Of a DNA stretch of 64,000 nt, positions 1 to 21,177 are shown one piece after another. Below the pieces are notes generated by a model that worked only from the letters and a program-made list of their open reading frames with translations, made no database searches and was not told the DNA's origin. Position numbers and translations under genes: made by a program. Positions within the stretch are counted from its first letter, which is position 1; each line of letters opens with the position of its first letter. The stretch comes from Galaxea fascicularis (lineage: Eukaryota; Cnidaria; Anthozoa; Scleractinia; Euphylliidae): positions 16,647,933 to 16,711,932 of the forward strand of contig OX419345.1 in NCBI GenBank assembly GCA_948470475.1, in the 5' to 3' direction.

Positions 1-346
1 AACATAAATTGATAAACAATAAAGGGGATAGTTGCTACAACAGGAAAGAACCAATAAATACATACCCATGAATAAAACACAACTTGTGATTCACTGTTGC
101 TTACAAGTTGACATGTATCCTCTGGGTTGAAGGTGATATATGTCTGTCAAAAAGATGATTTCAAAATTCCTCTTAACAATGCTTATATATTTGCCAGCTT
201 TTGGCGATGTCTTAAAAGTCAGCATAATTTCAAAATGCCACGCAACAAGGGACTAAACCACATTTGATTGTCTCGTTTCTCCAGTTAGTAGCTATAAATG
301 TACAAAATACTGGAAGGGGTTGGGTGGGGCAGCCCTTTGAAGTGCT

Positions 347-611
347 ACAACCAGTTGCAAAATTGTTGAGACATTCGCCATCAAAAACGTCTCTTCTTTC
401 TCTAAAACGCTGCTGCTAACAAATCTGTGACATGCAATACTCACCCCCTCCCTCTCCCCCTTTCAAAGTTGTTCCTCAAAGTTTCAAGCATGGTGCTGCG
501 CCGTTAACAACTTTGATAAGAGGGGGAGGGGGAGGGAAAGCGAAAGATCATGGAAATGTCATTCAAGGCCAAATGGCGTACAGTGTCTCAAGTATTTTTG
601 CAACTCGTTGT
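347..611. mobile_element. MITE-like element, copy 1 of 2
   Basis: A 265-bp unit with terminal inverted repeats of about 28 bp: the left end reads ACAACCAGTTGCAAAA and the right end, complemented, ACAACGAGTTGCAAAA. Inside is a short C-rich and a complementary G-rich block (CACCCCCTCCCTCTCCCCC and AGAGGGGGAGGGGGAGGG). A second copy with only a few differences lies at 1997-2261. No transposase is present and I could not define a target-site duplication. Confidence 0.7.
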
Positions 612-1314
612 CTAATTAAGGTATAAAAGTGAACTTTGTTTTCTGTGGTATGAAGGATGCAACAATGGAGCTTAGCAATTAATTTTGAAGAACTATATTT
701 CCTTATTATAGTCTTAGACATATTGACGTTCTAGTTCGTCAGAGAGTATGCAAAAAACTAAATTTGAATTCGTCGAATTTTCTTAACTTGCAGTTAATGA
801 CGTAACAAATCGGATTGTATTCTTTCCTTTTGTTCGTGCAACTTAATAGACGCCCTACGTCTAGGGCGTCTAGACATAGACGCCCAACTTAAAGCGTTTA
901 TAAGATATGACAGGTGTGAGACTTTTCAAGAGTTAACACTACCAGTAGAGAGCACACCATAGTCAATGCTCAATGCGAAGTGACATTATTGACAATACTA
1001 TCGCGCCAATGCATAACTGCTTACATTTGATTTTAGCTGACAATAAAGGCCGTCCTACAAGACTACTAGGCAATTAATTTTATCTGACAACAGTGTGGTA
1101 ATTTCGTCCCTTTTATTTTGTAACGCAAGAACAATTGGCATGCTATTTGGTCATGTAACATTCCGTGATTGGGTTACTTTTTTCAGTAAATGGCTTTAGG
1201 AGAAAACTACTTGGGCTACTATCATTTCTTTCCAATCCTAAATAGTGACAAATGCCAAACGAGAACAGTGGTAAAACGATTATAAGTGTAATATGCATTT
1301 CCTTTGATTTTCTG

Positions 1315-1421
1315 ACGGTCTACCATTTTAGCACGGTCTACCATCGAAGAGTAAGATATATGATATCTTAATGTATTTTTTAGTGAACGCAATGGTAGAC
1401 CGTGCTAGAATGGTAGACCGT
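1315..1421. repeat. Inverted repeat with an internally doubled arm
   Basis: The left arm carries ACGGTCTACCAT twice (separated by TTTAGC), and the right arm carries the complement ATGGTAGACCGT twice. The arms are separated by about 45 bp of AT-rich DNA. Probably a small fold-back element; no coding content. Confidence 0.6.
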
Positions 1422-1996
1422 TGAATTTCGTAACAGTCCTTTGTGAAAATTAGTAAAAAACGTTTCAATCAGTGTAACATAAACGATGCAAAGCATTGAC
1501 AGCACTTTGGCATTCCATTTTATGTATTCTGCCGCTGTTTTCTAAGCAGCTGGATTTAATGGCACGCGATCACATTAGAATGTCTGTTTATGTGGCTAAT
1601 TCTTTTACATCAACAACAGCTTATCTCCTCAATCTAGTGTCGGCTTTTGGCGTCATTTGAAATGGTAAACCTCCTGCCTGACGGAGATTCACAGTAAATG
1701 GCTTAGAATCACGTCTTTACAGGCCGTAAGAGCAAAAACGGAGTTATATAAGTAGTCTATATCGAAGCTTAAGAATGTTTTCGGGTTTGCTCCGTAAAAG
1801 CAGTGAAATATGCTCCGATCACGTCGTACAATAAACAGCACAAAATGAGCTTTATCCGCTGGCCATTTTTAATCCACGTGATGTAAGACAATGAAACCCT
1901 ATTTGTTTTAAACACCTCATTAAAAGCAAAAACTACAATAGCTCTCGCCCAGATTCCCTAACTAATAAAGTGGCCATACAGTGCACTAGCATTGAG

Positions 1997-2261
1997 ACAA
2001 CCAGTTGCAAAATTGTTGAGACATTCGCCATCAAAAACGTCTCTTCTTTCTCTAAAACGCTGCTGCTAACAAATCTGTGACATGCAATACTCACCCCCTC
2101 CCTCTCCCCCTTTCAAAGTTGTTCCTCAAAGTTTCGAGCATGGTGCTGCGCCATTAACAACTTTGATAAGAGGGGGAGGGGGAGGGAAAGCGGAAGATCA
2201 TGGAAACGTCATTCAAGGCCAAATGGCGTACAGTGTCTCAAGTATTTTTGCAACTCGTTGT
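1997..2261. mobile_element. MITE-like element, copy 2 of 2
   Basis: This unit is the same length (265 bp) and orientation as 347-611 and differs by only a handful of substitutions, for example AAG versus GAG and CCG versus CCA in the middle. The copy boundaries match the inverted termini exactly, so this is an independent insertion rather than a larger segmental duplication: the sequences outside the two copies are unrelated. Confidence 0.7.
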
Positions 2262-2650
2262 AGCGTCCCATCCAGGGGAGACTTTAAACACAAGAAGTAT
2301 TCAGTGTTGTTATGTGTTTAGAATGCTAGTGTTCAATAACTGTAGATTGTGGTCAAACTCATTACAATGGTGCAGTGCCATAGAAGGCCCTTTTTTATAA
2401 ATTGAATTCTATAAGATGAACTTTTCCCCCAAAACACTCTATCCCACACAGGATTGTGTTCTACCTTTGCAAAAGTCTGCCAAGGCTGGATCTTTTCCTT
2501 CTTTAATTCTAGGTACATCCCTGATATTCTTAGTCACATCAGGTTACAGAATATAGAAACCAATTAACTGCTGTTCCAGTAGAAGAGAACCAAGACAGCT
2601 GAGGTGAGGTTCAGACAATTATGATAATAAACTCAAATTTTCATTCTCAC

Positions 2651-5600
2651 CTGTTTTCCAAAGTTGTCATCTAATGTAGTTGAACACATGGGTGTGTCAC
2701 CATTAGTTGTCCAATCCCAAACAGATACAGTCTGGTTAACAATAAGATCAAGAAAACATGCATTAGACAGTAAGGTCTGATGAAACAATACAAGTCTATG
2801 CTAACTTGGCTGCACACAAGGGTGGGATACAGGAAAGTTGTGAAAAAAGTCATTTTCGTGAAGGCTTAGGCGCTAGGCTTGAGACAGACGACCTAACCAG
2901 GGCTGTCATTAAGGGCCAGGGGCTGGGGATTTTCTCCTCGTATTTTGAGGTTTATCCCAGGCTACTTTGATATAAAACCAACATGTTGACTTCACTACAG
3001 CAACTCAAATCCCTATTTTTTTGTAGATCCCCACCAACTTAAAAAATTAGAGACAGTCCTGGCTAACAAATTTCCCTTGTGAACATCCTTGCCTCAAACT
3101 ATTACTGATTTCAACTTTCAAGTAACATTACAAAATCAACACTTTCTTCTTCAAAAATTATAGAAATCCCTTAGAGTGAAGTTATCAACGTTTTCCTGTT
3201 GTCACAACTTGAACCTATTTTTGCCAGCTGGGCTCAAGTGTACCATCTATACATTGAAGGTTTCTGTGAAGATAAGTACACATTGCATACCTGTGGAAGA
3301 TTGCTGCTTATTGCTGCAATATACTTGGCGTCAGGTGACATGGTAATTGCAGCGCAGCCATCAGGGTGCGCCTCAAATATTGTCTGAACTGGAATCCTAC
3401 AAGGTAAATCACCAAAACTTTATTAAGGTGTGATTTCTGAAAATTACCACATCCATCACAAGAAAGGCCATAATGACTTGGGGGTACATGCAGTGAATAT
3501 GGGGATCTGAAGAAAATTAACCAGTTTAAATTTTGTCTTCCTTTGTCTCAGATTATGGTGATGACTCTGAGACAAAGGAAAATCAAAATTAAACTGGTTT
3601 AAAAATTTTTAAACCAAAGAAAAATTTGGACCACAACATGTACATGTAGGTGGACTACCATAGTTCATTTGAGTAGTTCTATTTTCTCTTGAAATATGGT
3701 TGTTTGATTTCAGCCAAAAATCAACTTGAAGGGCACTACTAGTCAGCTATACCCCAAACCTGTCAATTATTAAAATTTTCCAGAATATATCTATACCACC
3801 CCTCCACCCCCCCCCACCCTCCCTCCCTCAGAGGGTATTTTGGTTCTACCCCCACCTGTCTAGAAATTTCAATTTAGCTCCATACTTTTTTTAAAAAACT
3901 GTTGCTTTGGCCAACCCCTCCCATTGGAATTTTAATTGACCTTCTGTGGGGGAGGTACCGGGTATGGCAGCTATTTTCTGGAACTGTACAATGGCCTTAC
4001 GCTGTAAATGAGTCCCAGATGATAATCATACTGTCTTTGCCTCTGTCTGCAGTTGCAATCCACCTCCTGTCTTCACTGACACAAGTACAGCTGATGGCAT
4101 TACACTGCAAAGAGAATAAATACCACAATGAGCATAATTATTGCTAACAGTAACTTTGGGGAGTCTCCGTTTTGGATTTCTGACAAGGTCAGCATGCACA
4201 ACAGGAAGTAATTTTGATTCAAATCTACTATAACAAGTGAATAAAATGGGTAGTTTCTAAAGAAATTGTGGTGCTGCTTTGGTGGAGTTAAACACAAAAT
4301 TTGGCTTTACTGACAGAACTGATATTGTAAATTGAACACCATAACAAGATTAAAAAATCAGAGTAAAGCACTAAGAACAAGTTCCCTGAACTGTCAACTC
4401 TTGTGCATTTGGTGAAAGACTCAAACAATAATGGATTTTGACTCATACTGTCATGCTTGTAGCCCCTCAAAATGTCATACCCATACATAGTCAAATAAAT
4501 AAAAAGTCAGTCTTAAAATTATAGCCCTTATTCATGATGTCTACCATCTTTGCAAGCATCAAGATATTGATGGGAAAACAGTAAGGTCACCTGGTCACAA
4601 AGGGGGCAAACAGGGGGATTTGCAGTCGATTCCTGTGCAATTGTGATAGTTTCAAGTGTAACTACTGGTTCGTCCTCAGTGTTTGGCATATTGTTTGGGT
4701 TTTCTGTGCACTAACATTACAAAAGTCGAAAATACATTGACTTTTTTCACCATTGCATCTTTTTTGGTAACAGTAGAAGATATCTGCACAAGCCAATACA
4801 CCAGGACCCCCCTCCCCCCGAAAAACAATGTGTCCTTATTCATTTTCCATTATTCACAATGTGGCCATGTAAAGATGGCTGACATCGTGAATAAGTGTTA
4901 TACTTTCTACCATATTATACCTGAATGTCACCAGAAATGATTACTTTACACTATACTAAGAATTCATGCTTCTGCAATGCAGGTCATAAGACCTTGGGAT
5001 ACTTGTGAAACTTGGGCAAAAACTACAAAAATTTCACTACACACACTTCTATTTTTATATCCTTCTATCCTTGTTGTTCTTTTACTGTGTTTTTTTTTTA
5101 ACCCTTCCCCCCCCATACAATGTTGAAATATTTGAGCTGTCAAAGGGCTAATATGTGTTTTCACGACTGCTAAGAGTTTTCTCCTGGCCCCAGTTGTTCA
5201 AAGGCTGGATAGCGCTATCCAACCGGGGCTGAACAACCGGGGCCGGATAAATATCTATCCAGTGGATAGTGCAATTAGCTTCCCAACACTCCATACTTAT
5301 CCACTGGATAGATATTTATCCAGTGGATAGCGCTATCCAACATTTGGAACAACCGGGGCCTGTATTGTAGGTGACAGACTGTAGCAGCTCACATGTCCTT
5401 GAAGAAGTTGCTGTTTATTTTCTTCCCAGTCAAACATAACACCAACATGTGTACACACAAACATTGCCATCTGCAACGAAATAAAGACGGATTTAGAACT
5501 CTTGAATCTACTACCGTGAGGTGATAATGCAACAGTAAAGAAGAGTCTTGGTACAAGCAGTCTACAGCTTAAAAATTGAAGTGTAGCCAGGATAGGACAT

Positions 5601-6004
5601 ATTCAAAAGATTAAAAACGTTAACTGGCTAAAAAAGTTTTAAAAGTAAAATGAGCTTTCGGCTTGTCAGTCTACAGCCTGACAAGCCGAAAGCTCATTTT
5701 ACTTCTAAGCCCACAGCTTACCTACCTTTCGACTTCCATTGGACAGATTGTGGACAGGAACGTGCCTGTTTACACCAAAAGACCAGCACATATTCTAAAG
5801 AAATAATAGGTAGTCACTCAGTAAACGACAATGCCTCTTAAGCACGTTTTGGATCGAAAGAATTTACTTTCAACGCTGCAGACTAACCAAAGATGTTGGC
5901 GAAGCTTTAAGTTCGTCTTCAACTTCTTCGTCGTCGATATGCGAAGAAGCCGCACTTGAAACGCGTGATTGCGCTCCAGACTTTTCACCATTATTTTCCT
6001 CCAT
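2651..6004 (-). CDS. CFAP251: CFAP251/WDR66-like WD40 protein, 5' part (runs off the left edge)
   Basis: Five exons read on the minus strand: 6004-5888, 5470-5393, 4104-4001, 3396-3291 and 2731-2651, all with GT-AG borders and matching phases (162 codons). The last visible donor, GTGAGA at 2650, leads into an intron that leaves the window. Exon 1 gives an acidic Ser-rich start ([10 protein letters not shown], then [12 protein letters not shown]). The other exons give WD40 strands with family-typical stretches such as [42 protein letters not shown] and SVWDW, which I recognise from CFAP251 (WDR66). That protein belongs to the calmodulin- and radial-spoke-associated complex at the base of spoke 3 in motile cilia. 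Oddity: exon 1 joins straight to a strand that lies well inside the vertebrate protein, so the first WD repeats are missing or undetected in 5471-5887. It could be a short paralogue or a fragment. The family call is firm; completeness is not. Confidence 0.72.
3519..3599. repeat. Hairpin in CFAP251-like intron
   Basis: The left arm (AACCAGTTTAAATTTTG then TCTTCCTTTGTCTCAG) is matched by a complementary right arm ending in AAACTGGTT, with about 33 bp per arm, few mismatches and a loop of about 15 nt. It lies in the intron upstream of the exon that starts at 3396 and would fold in the pre-mRNA. Confidence 0.6.
5186..5360. mobile_element. Fold-back MITE-like element with GGATAGCGCTATCC core motif
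   Basis: The ends are inverted: GGCCCCAGTTGTTCAAA on the left and, complemented, GGCCCCGGTTGTTCCAAA on the right. The self-complementary motif GGATAGCGCTATCC follows each end, and GGATAAATATCTATCC-type sequence fills the inner arms. The whole 175-bp unit folds into a long imperfect hairpin. It sits about 30 bp downstream of the splice donor of the CFAP251-like exon 5470-5393. Confidence 0.7.
5643..5704. repeat. Perfect 27-bp-arm hairpin
   Basis: AAGTAAAATGAGCTTTCGGC and the following 7 bases are mirrored exactly by CTGACAAGCC...TTTTACTT, with an 8-nt spacer. It lies in the first intron of the CFAP251-like gene. A perfect arm of this length points to a recent inverted duplication or a very short fold-back element. 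Confidence 0.65.
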
Positions 6005-6215
6005 TCTTTAAGTCTTGTGCACAAAACGATAATTTACCTCGATGGCAGTAAAAAAGATGAAAACGGATGGAAACCATCGATCGCTGAAAATTCCCGCTTC
6101 TTGTTTTTGCAACCCTGTAAGTTACCATGGTGAATCTGAGCCCTTACTACAAGCCGCTGAAAAAAAGTATGAATTTATTCATATAAGACATCACAGAGTA
6201 TAAGAGAGACTTATA

Positions 6216-6571
6216 TTGGCCGTTCCGAAATTCAAAAGGGAACTGGGGCGAGTTTCAAATTTTGAAGTAATCGATACATTGACACCATCACATGAAAGAT
6301 AACATTGAGATTGGTCGTTTGACCAGGTTTGACTCTTTTAGGTTGAACAGAGACCAAGTTATGGATCTTGAAACATACCTCAAAATCCATACAAATGTCT
6401 CTAATTTTGAGGCTGCGTCCCCCAAAACCATGGTCTCTGTTCGACCTAAAAGAGTCAAACTTGGTCAAACGACCAATCTCAATGTTATCTTTCATATGAT
6501 GGTGTCAATTTATCGATTACTTCAAAATTTGAAACTCGCCCCAGTTCCCTTTTGAATTTCGGAACGGCCAA
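6216..6571. mobile_element. 356-bp near-perfect palindromic MITE, TA-flanked
   Basis: The unit begins TTGGCCGTTCCGAAATTC and ends with the exact complement. Almost the entire left half is repeated inverted in the right half. TA dinucleotides flank both ends (6214-6215 and 6572-6573), which fits a Tc1/mariner-type TA duplication. Because of the symmetry, nearly the same 87-codon open frame (starting MKDNIEIGRLT) can be read on each strand; these frames are by-products of the palindrome, not genes. Confidence 0.78.
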
Positions 6572-6759
6572 TAGGAAGACTATATGGATCCTACCATGGT
6601 TGCATGCTCCAGCCCCTGCCCCAGCAGGATGTAATGCTGTGTTTCACACCTTTATTATAATGTACTTTTCGAGAAACCTATAAACCACAACGAAAGTAAA
6701 CTAGGCTTCCCCGCGCTCCCTTTCGATGTCATAGTAATTCCACGTTACATTTACATTTA

Positions 6760-7005
6760 CGTTCACATATATTATCTTGCAATACTCTATAACAGACATA
6801 CAGTATACGGAAGCGCCTGACTAATAAATAAAGTGTTACTATTAAGAAATACAAAAAATAAAAACAATAAATCGAAAGGAATAAATATCACATTGAAAAG
6901 ATGTAGTCAGAGATGGTGGCTTTTAATTTTGCGTATGAATCTATTGTTAAATAATCAGATGGTAGGCTGTTCCAGTCACTGATAGTTCTCGGCCAGAAGC
7001 TAGTT
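6760..7005 (-). mobile_element. LINE 3'-end fragment
   Basis: On the minus strand the sequence encodes FWPRTISDWNSLPSDYLTID, the typical last segment of a LINE reverse-transcriptase ORF in which a Trp-Pro-Arg-Thr-Ile...Trp-Asn-Ser-Leu-Pro motif comes just before the stop. It is followed by an AT-rich tail with several AATAAA-type motifs. Only the extreme 3' end is present, as expected from 5' truncation at insertion. Confidence 0.6.
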
Positions 7006-9622
7006 AGTTAGAGCTTCAAAAAAATCCCTAAAAAAAAGTTAGCCAACTAGTATTGGTTACACGTCTGTCATATGTTCACTCAGTCATTTATTCATCACTC
7101 TCGGATTTATTACGAACCCACAGAATGACCTGCCTCCAGTTGGCTTGTTAGCTCATTCACTCCACCGGTATCGCAGAGCGATGGATTCAACCCTATCTCA
7201 AGCCTGAATTTTTTCACTGCTGTCCAACTGCGAGGATCACTTACACTTTTACGTCTTATGTGTTGCAATTGTCAACCTTCTCATCGTTTAAGGGTTGAAA
7301 TTAAACATTCAGTTTGCTAAATACGTAAAGGAGTAAGTTTCTAAAGAAAATGCGTAGTAATGACTAGCTGGTGTAGTCTTGCTTTGGTCAAATTGAACTC
7401 AAGCTTGGAAACCAACCACACAGACCACGAGGAGGAAAGATATTCCAAGTATGTTCGTTGTATCAGAATTGTCTAAGTATTCTGACACCGTCTAGATATT
7501 CTGACGCAACGAACACGCTCTGATTATATTTCTTCCTCTATGCACTGAAACCATTCCACTGAAACTATCAGATTCAATTTAAAGAACCAATATCATGAAG
7601 CTCATCATAACCATATTCATTCATTGACCCTTTTTGCTGTTACTTTACTGCACAAGCGTATCTCTTAAAACAACACACAGGCGATGTATTTCCTAAACCA
7701 AGATCAACTAAGGAAATACCGTGGGTGCCAGAGGGGCATGCGACCTTAAATTGCAGTCATTTCACAGTCAAAGAATCGAAAATGTGAAACAAGAGTTCAA
7801 GTTCTGAGGAGCGAGAGCACAGTAGACAATTCGCTGATGCCTCAACAAAGCGAGCATTTTCCACACCTCATTCTCTTAAAACCAAACCATGCACCGTTAC
7901 TGCTCAATACTACTTTTTAGGTAGCTGCCTTAGATTTCATTCGGCTCTTTCGTAACCGACTCGTACACATTCGACCCATGTCCTTGCAATGAATGGCAGT
8001 AAAGGGAGGTTAGTTTCTTATTAAACTGTGGTGCTGCATCGGTGGTTCACGAAAATTTGTTATCAACCAAGTTGATCGCATAAATTGGTCACCGAAAAGA
8101 GACGTTTTGAGATCTAATCTTAGGGTTATCCCTTTCTCTTTTTTAAGGTGCGTTTCTTAATGGAAGAGGAACTGTTTGGTAGGGAAAAGACACGGATGAA
8201 CCGGCAAGGGGATACAGTTTTCTTTTCGATATAGAACATTCATGTCCATTCCCTGCACAAAAATGCCATGTTCATTGCAGCTGTGTTCGTGGTTTCGCTT
8301 GGCAATAAACAAACCAAGGGGTAACGAAGAGAGGGCGTGATCGAGCAAGGAAGATGCAGTTTTAAGGCCTTGCTGCATTTATTCGGCTCGTTTAAAAATA
8401 AAATGCTCCGAGTTATACAATGGTATTCACATTTTTTTAATTATCACATAATACAGATTGCTTATCGTCTTATCATCGGGAAGGCACCAGAATAGGTTAC
8501 AACGTCTTATCATGCCTTCAAACCTCCAGACGTAACTATTCATACCAGCTTATTCCAGGAGTCGGTAAGGATGGGCGTGTTCTCCAAACCTGTCTAACGA
8601 ATCCCCGGAGTAAAACATTTGACCAAAGTTTTCAATAAAGTTAGTCCTAAACTCATCATCTACCGACAACACAGATTAACATAAACGTACCAGTCGATAT
8701 GGTTAAAACCAGTCGTTTCAAATCATATTCTATATTTAGTTTCCCTAGGTAACAATCTAATACACCATGGCTTCTAGAGCTACAGTACAAATAAAGACCA
8801 CTAACTTCACGTATCTCTCAAAACCAACAAGAACCTTTCCCAACTGCTATAGCTGTTGCAGATGTCGCGAGAAGTCAGATTTGAACCTCCAGAGAAGTGA
8901 CACCATAGCCGAGTGAGTAGCTTCAATAAAATGGAGAGTAACTGAGTTCTTCCCTATCAATTTACAGACTTCTCTTTTCGAGAATACAAACCCCATTGCA
9001 AGTGTTTTACTTTCCATTTTTAAAGCTAGCATTTGCTTATTGTGTACTAAAATCACATCATTATTAGTAGTATTACTTTAGTGAAATGAGTCCTTCAGCT
9101 CTTTCCCAGTGTCTTATCACACTAAGCCAATGAAGACAGACTGCAATCAGCAGGAGGTCACAACCAAGATAAGGGACAACACTGGTACTGCACAAACGAC
9201 ACGCAGGTCATTGAACCGTCAGAAAGGCCACTAGGCCCTCTCTCGCTCTCTTTCAGAAGGCAAATATCATGAATTACCCACTTGTGTTCAAAATAAGGTT
9301 CATAAACACTTCACTGCTTCAACGGCCAACAATGGTAAATGCACAGAATAATTTTTTAAAACTTTCCAAAATACAAAATATAATATTAATGTCTCTTTCT
9401 CTGTTAATGAAGCTTTCTGCTCCATAGGTTTTGCTCAGGACGGTACAGACAACAACAGTTTAATCCCAGCCAAGGTGACTCCACTCGAGTTAGTAGCTTG
9501 CAAGTTTTTTTCTCTATGCACTATGGTCTTGCAAAAAAAGTCTTCTCTTTTTCTTGAATTAAAATAATAATAGTTTTGCTATTTTGAAGAATTGAGCTTG
9601 ATAGGCCAAGTCTTGTTTACTA
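7006..9622. other. Intergenic DNA and probable LIS1 3' UTR
   Basis: I find no coding exon. LIS1 ends at 9623 on the minus strand, so the right part should be its 3' UTR. Minus-strand poly(A)-signal candidates are ATTAAA at 9464-9459 and AATAAA at 8383-8378; I cannot tell which is used. A local inverted motif around TATTCTGACACCG/TATTCTGACGC lies near 7440-7530. Confidence 0.4.
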
Positions 9623-19910
<10,288 letters not shown>

Positions 19911-20725
19911 TGCTCACGATTTTACCTAGTCTCTTCAGTCAGTTTTTGTTCAAATCACAAGCATCTACGATCTTGAATTCCTCTGAAAACATTCCTTTAT
20001 TGGCGATCTGTGTACACCAACCATCTCGTGTTTATTCCATGTTCCGCAATGATAACCTCTGGGTTTCCTGCGAGTCGTGCAACAACAAATCAAAACTGTA
20101 AGTCGCTCAAAGCTAAAGGAAGCCTACGCGGGTGAGAATACCGCTACCATTAAGCCGGTAAAGATAGCGTAATATCACACAATAAAAGAAGATCACCGAA
20201 CAAAGTCCTCTAACCGGGTCAGGTCTGAGTCGGTCTTGTAGATTGAAAGATCGCTTACGGTTTTACACGCATTCTTCGCCACGGACAACTAATACAATTA
20301 CAACTCAAAAGAGTGGTGCTTTTCATAAAAAATCATAAGTGAATGTCAGCCTGCCACACAGTCATAATATTACGCATAATTTTAAGAGGGCAAGCTAAAC
20401 CCACCCATGCTCTGAACTAACTATGCGGTGGTTTTCCTGACAAGAATTACGTCAGCTGCCGCGATTATTCGAGATTTCGCGCAAAGAAAACCCCACCTTA
20501 AGATCAATATGCCTTTTTTCCTCTTGTTACCTAACCAAGCGGTTCTTTGACCGCAAAAATCACCACAGAATCGCCTCTTTCTCTTTCGCAGTCTACCAAA
20601 TTTTGAAACTCAAACACCGCTCGATTTCAAGCACTTCGCAAAAACGGCCAGCCCATGATGCAAAGCGACTGCAATGCGCATGAGCAGCCAGCCAGCCGCG
20701 CGGGGCACCCTGGGTGTCATTCAAC
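19911..20725. promoter_or_regulatory. Divergent LIS1 / CHCH-like promoter region
   Basis: About 815 bp separate the start codons of LIS1 (minus, 19910) and the CHCH-like gene (plus, 20726). The region should contain both promoters and any non-coding 5' exon of LIS1. At 20675-20686 TGCGCATGAGCA matches 10 of 12 positions of the NRF-1 palindrome YGCGCAYGCGCR, suggestive only. I see no good TATA box. The segment next to 20700 is locally GC-rich. Confidence 0.4.
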
Positions 20726-21177
20726 ATGGCGGACATTGGAGCAGAACAAACCTATGGAAAACTGGTAACGCCAACTTGTGATCATCAAGCCCTGAAAGAA
20801 TGTCTGGACAGAAATAATGGTGACAGATCTAAATGCATGAAAGAGTAGGAAGATTTTCAACGCTCTTGTGCTGAAAATAAGAGGTGATTATGCCGAAAAT
20901 AAGAAATATTTCCCTTGAATTAGATACATGTTTCAACCAAGATCCTTGATGCAGACTACGGAACCGTGTTTTCCATAGTTGTAAGTCTGAGGTTCGTCCT
21001 CAGGTTCGCAATAGAAGGACTACATTCTCTCGCACTTAACTATATTTCTAGAAAAGGTCCCGTGTTACGAACCTGTTAACTTAGCGCTATAATACTCAAT
21101 AGTATCATTACCCAATTCTGTTGATTTTCAGGAGATTACAAGAGAAGCAAAAAACATCATCTTGTGGTTGTGATTGA
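20726..21177 (+). pseudogene. Small Cys-rich CHCH-like gene with in-frame TAG
   Basis: Two exons, 20726-20883 and 21132-21177, join in phase across a GT-AG intron to give 68 codons ending in TGA. The reading starts MADIGAEQTYGKLV, then TCDHQALKECLDRNNGDRSK with spaced cysteines, then CMKE, a TAG at 20846-20848, then EDFQRSCAENKR and a tail ending SSCGCD. The Cys pattern and the LDRNNGDR segment resemble small mitochondrial intermembrane-space CHCH proteins of the CHCHD7/COX23 type, although the spacings (7, 10 and 10) are not the classical CX9C. TAG stands one base from TGG (Trp), and coding resemblance continues past it, so this is a nonsense allele, a recent pseudogene or a sequence error. 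A weak alternative donor at 20845 (GTAGGA) would skip the TAG and keep phase but lose the last helix Cys. Confidence 0.5.

Larger units (their letters stand above)
1..2650. other. Left flank / CFAP251-like intron, repeat-rich
   Basis: I see no convincing coding exon here. The stretch follows the last visible CFAP251-like exon and probably lies inside its intron. It holds two near-identical MITE-like elements (347-611 and 1997-2261), an inverted repeat at 1315-1421 and a small inverted motif built on TAGACGCCC near 847-885. Open frames at 432-626 and 2082-2321 are simply the two copies of the repeat read in the same frame. Confidence 0.5.

Noticed and set aside
432..626. Pro/Gly-rich open frame, repeated at 2082-2321
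   Set aside because: Both frames lie inside the two copies of the 265-bp MITE and reflect its C-rich and G-rich blocks; no coding support.
2333..2518. Possible extra CFAP251-like exon (MYLELKKEKIQPWQ...)
   Set aside because: The only AG acceptor leads to a stop in the required phase and the residues do not resemble the family.
6232..6555. Two similar 87-codon proteins on opposite strands
   Set aside because: They are mirror images produced by the palindromic element 6216-6571.
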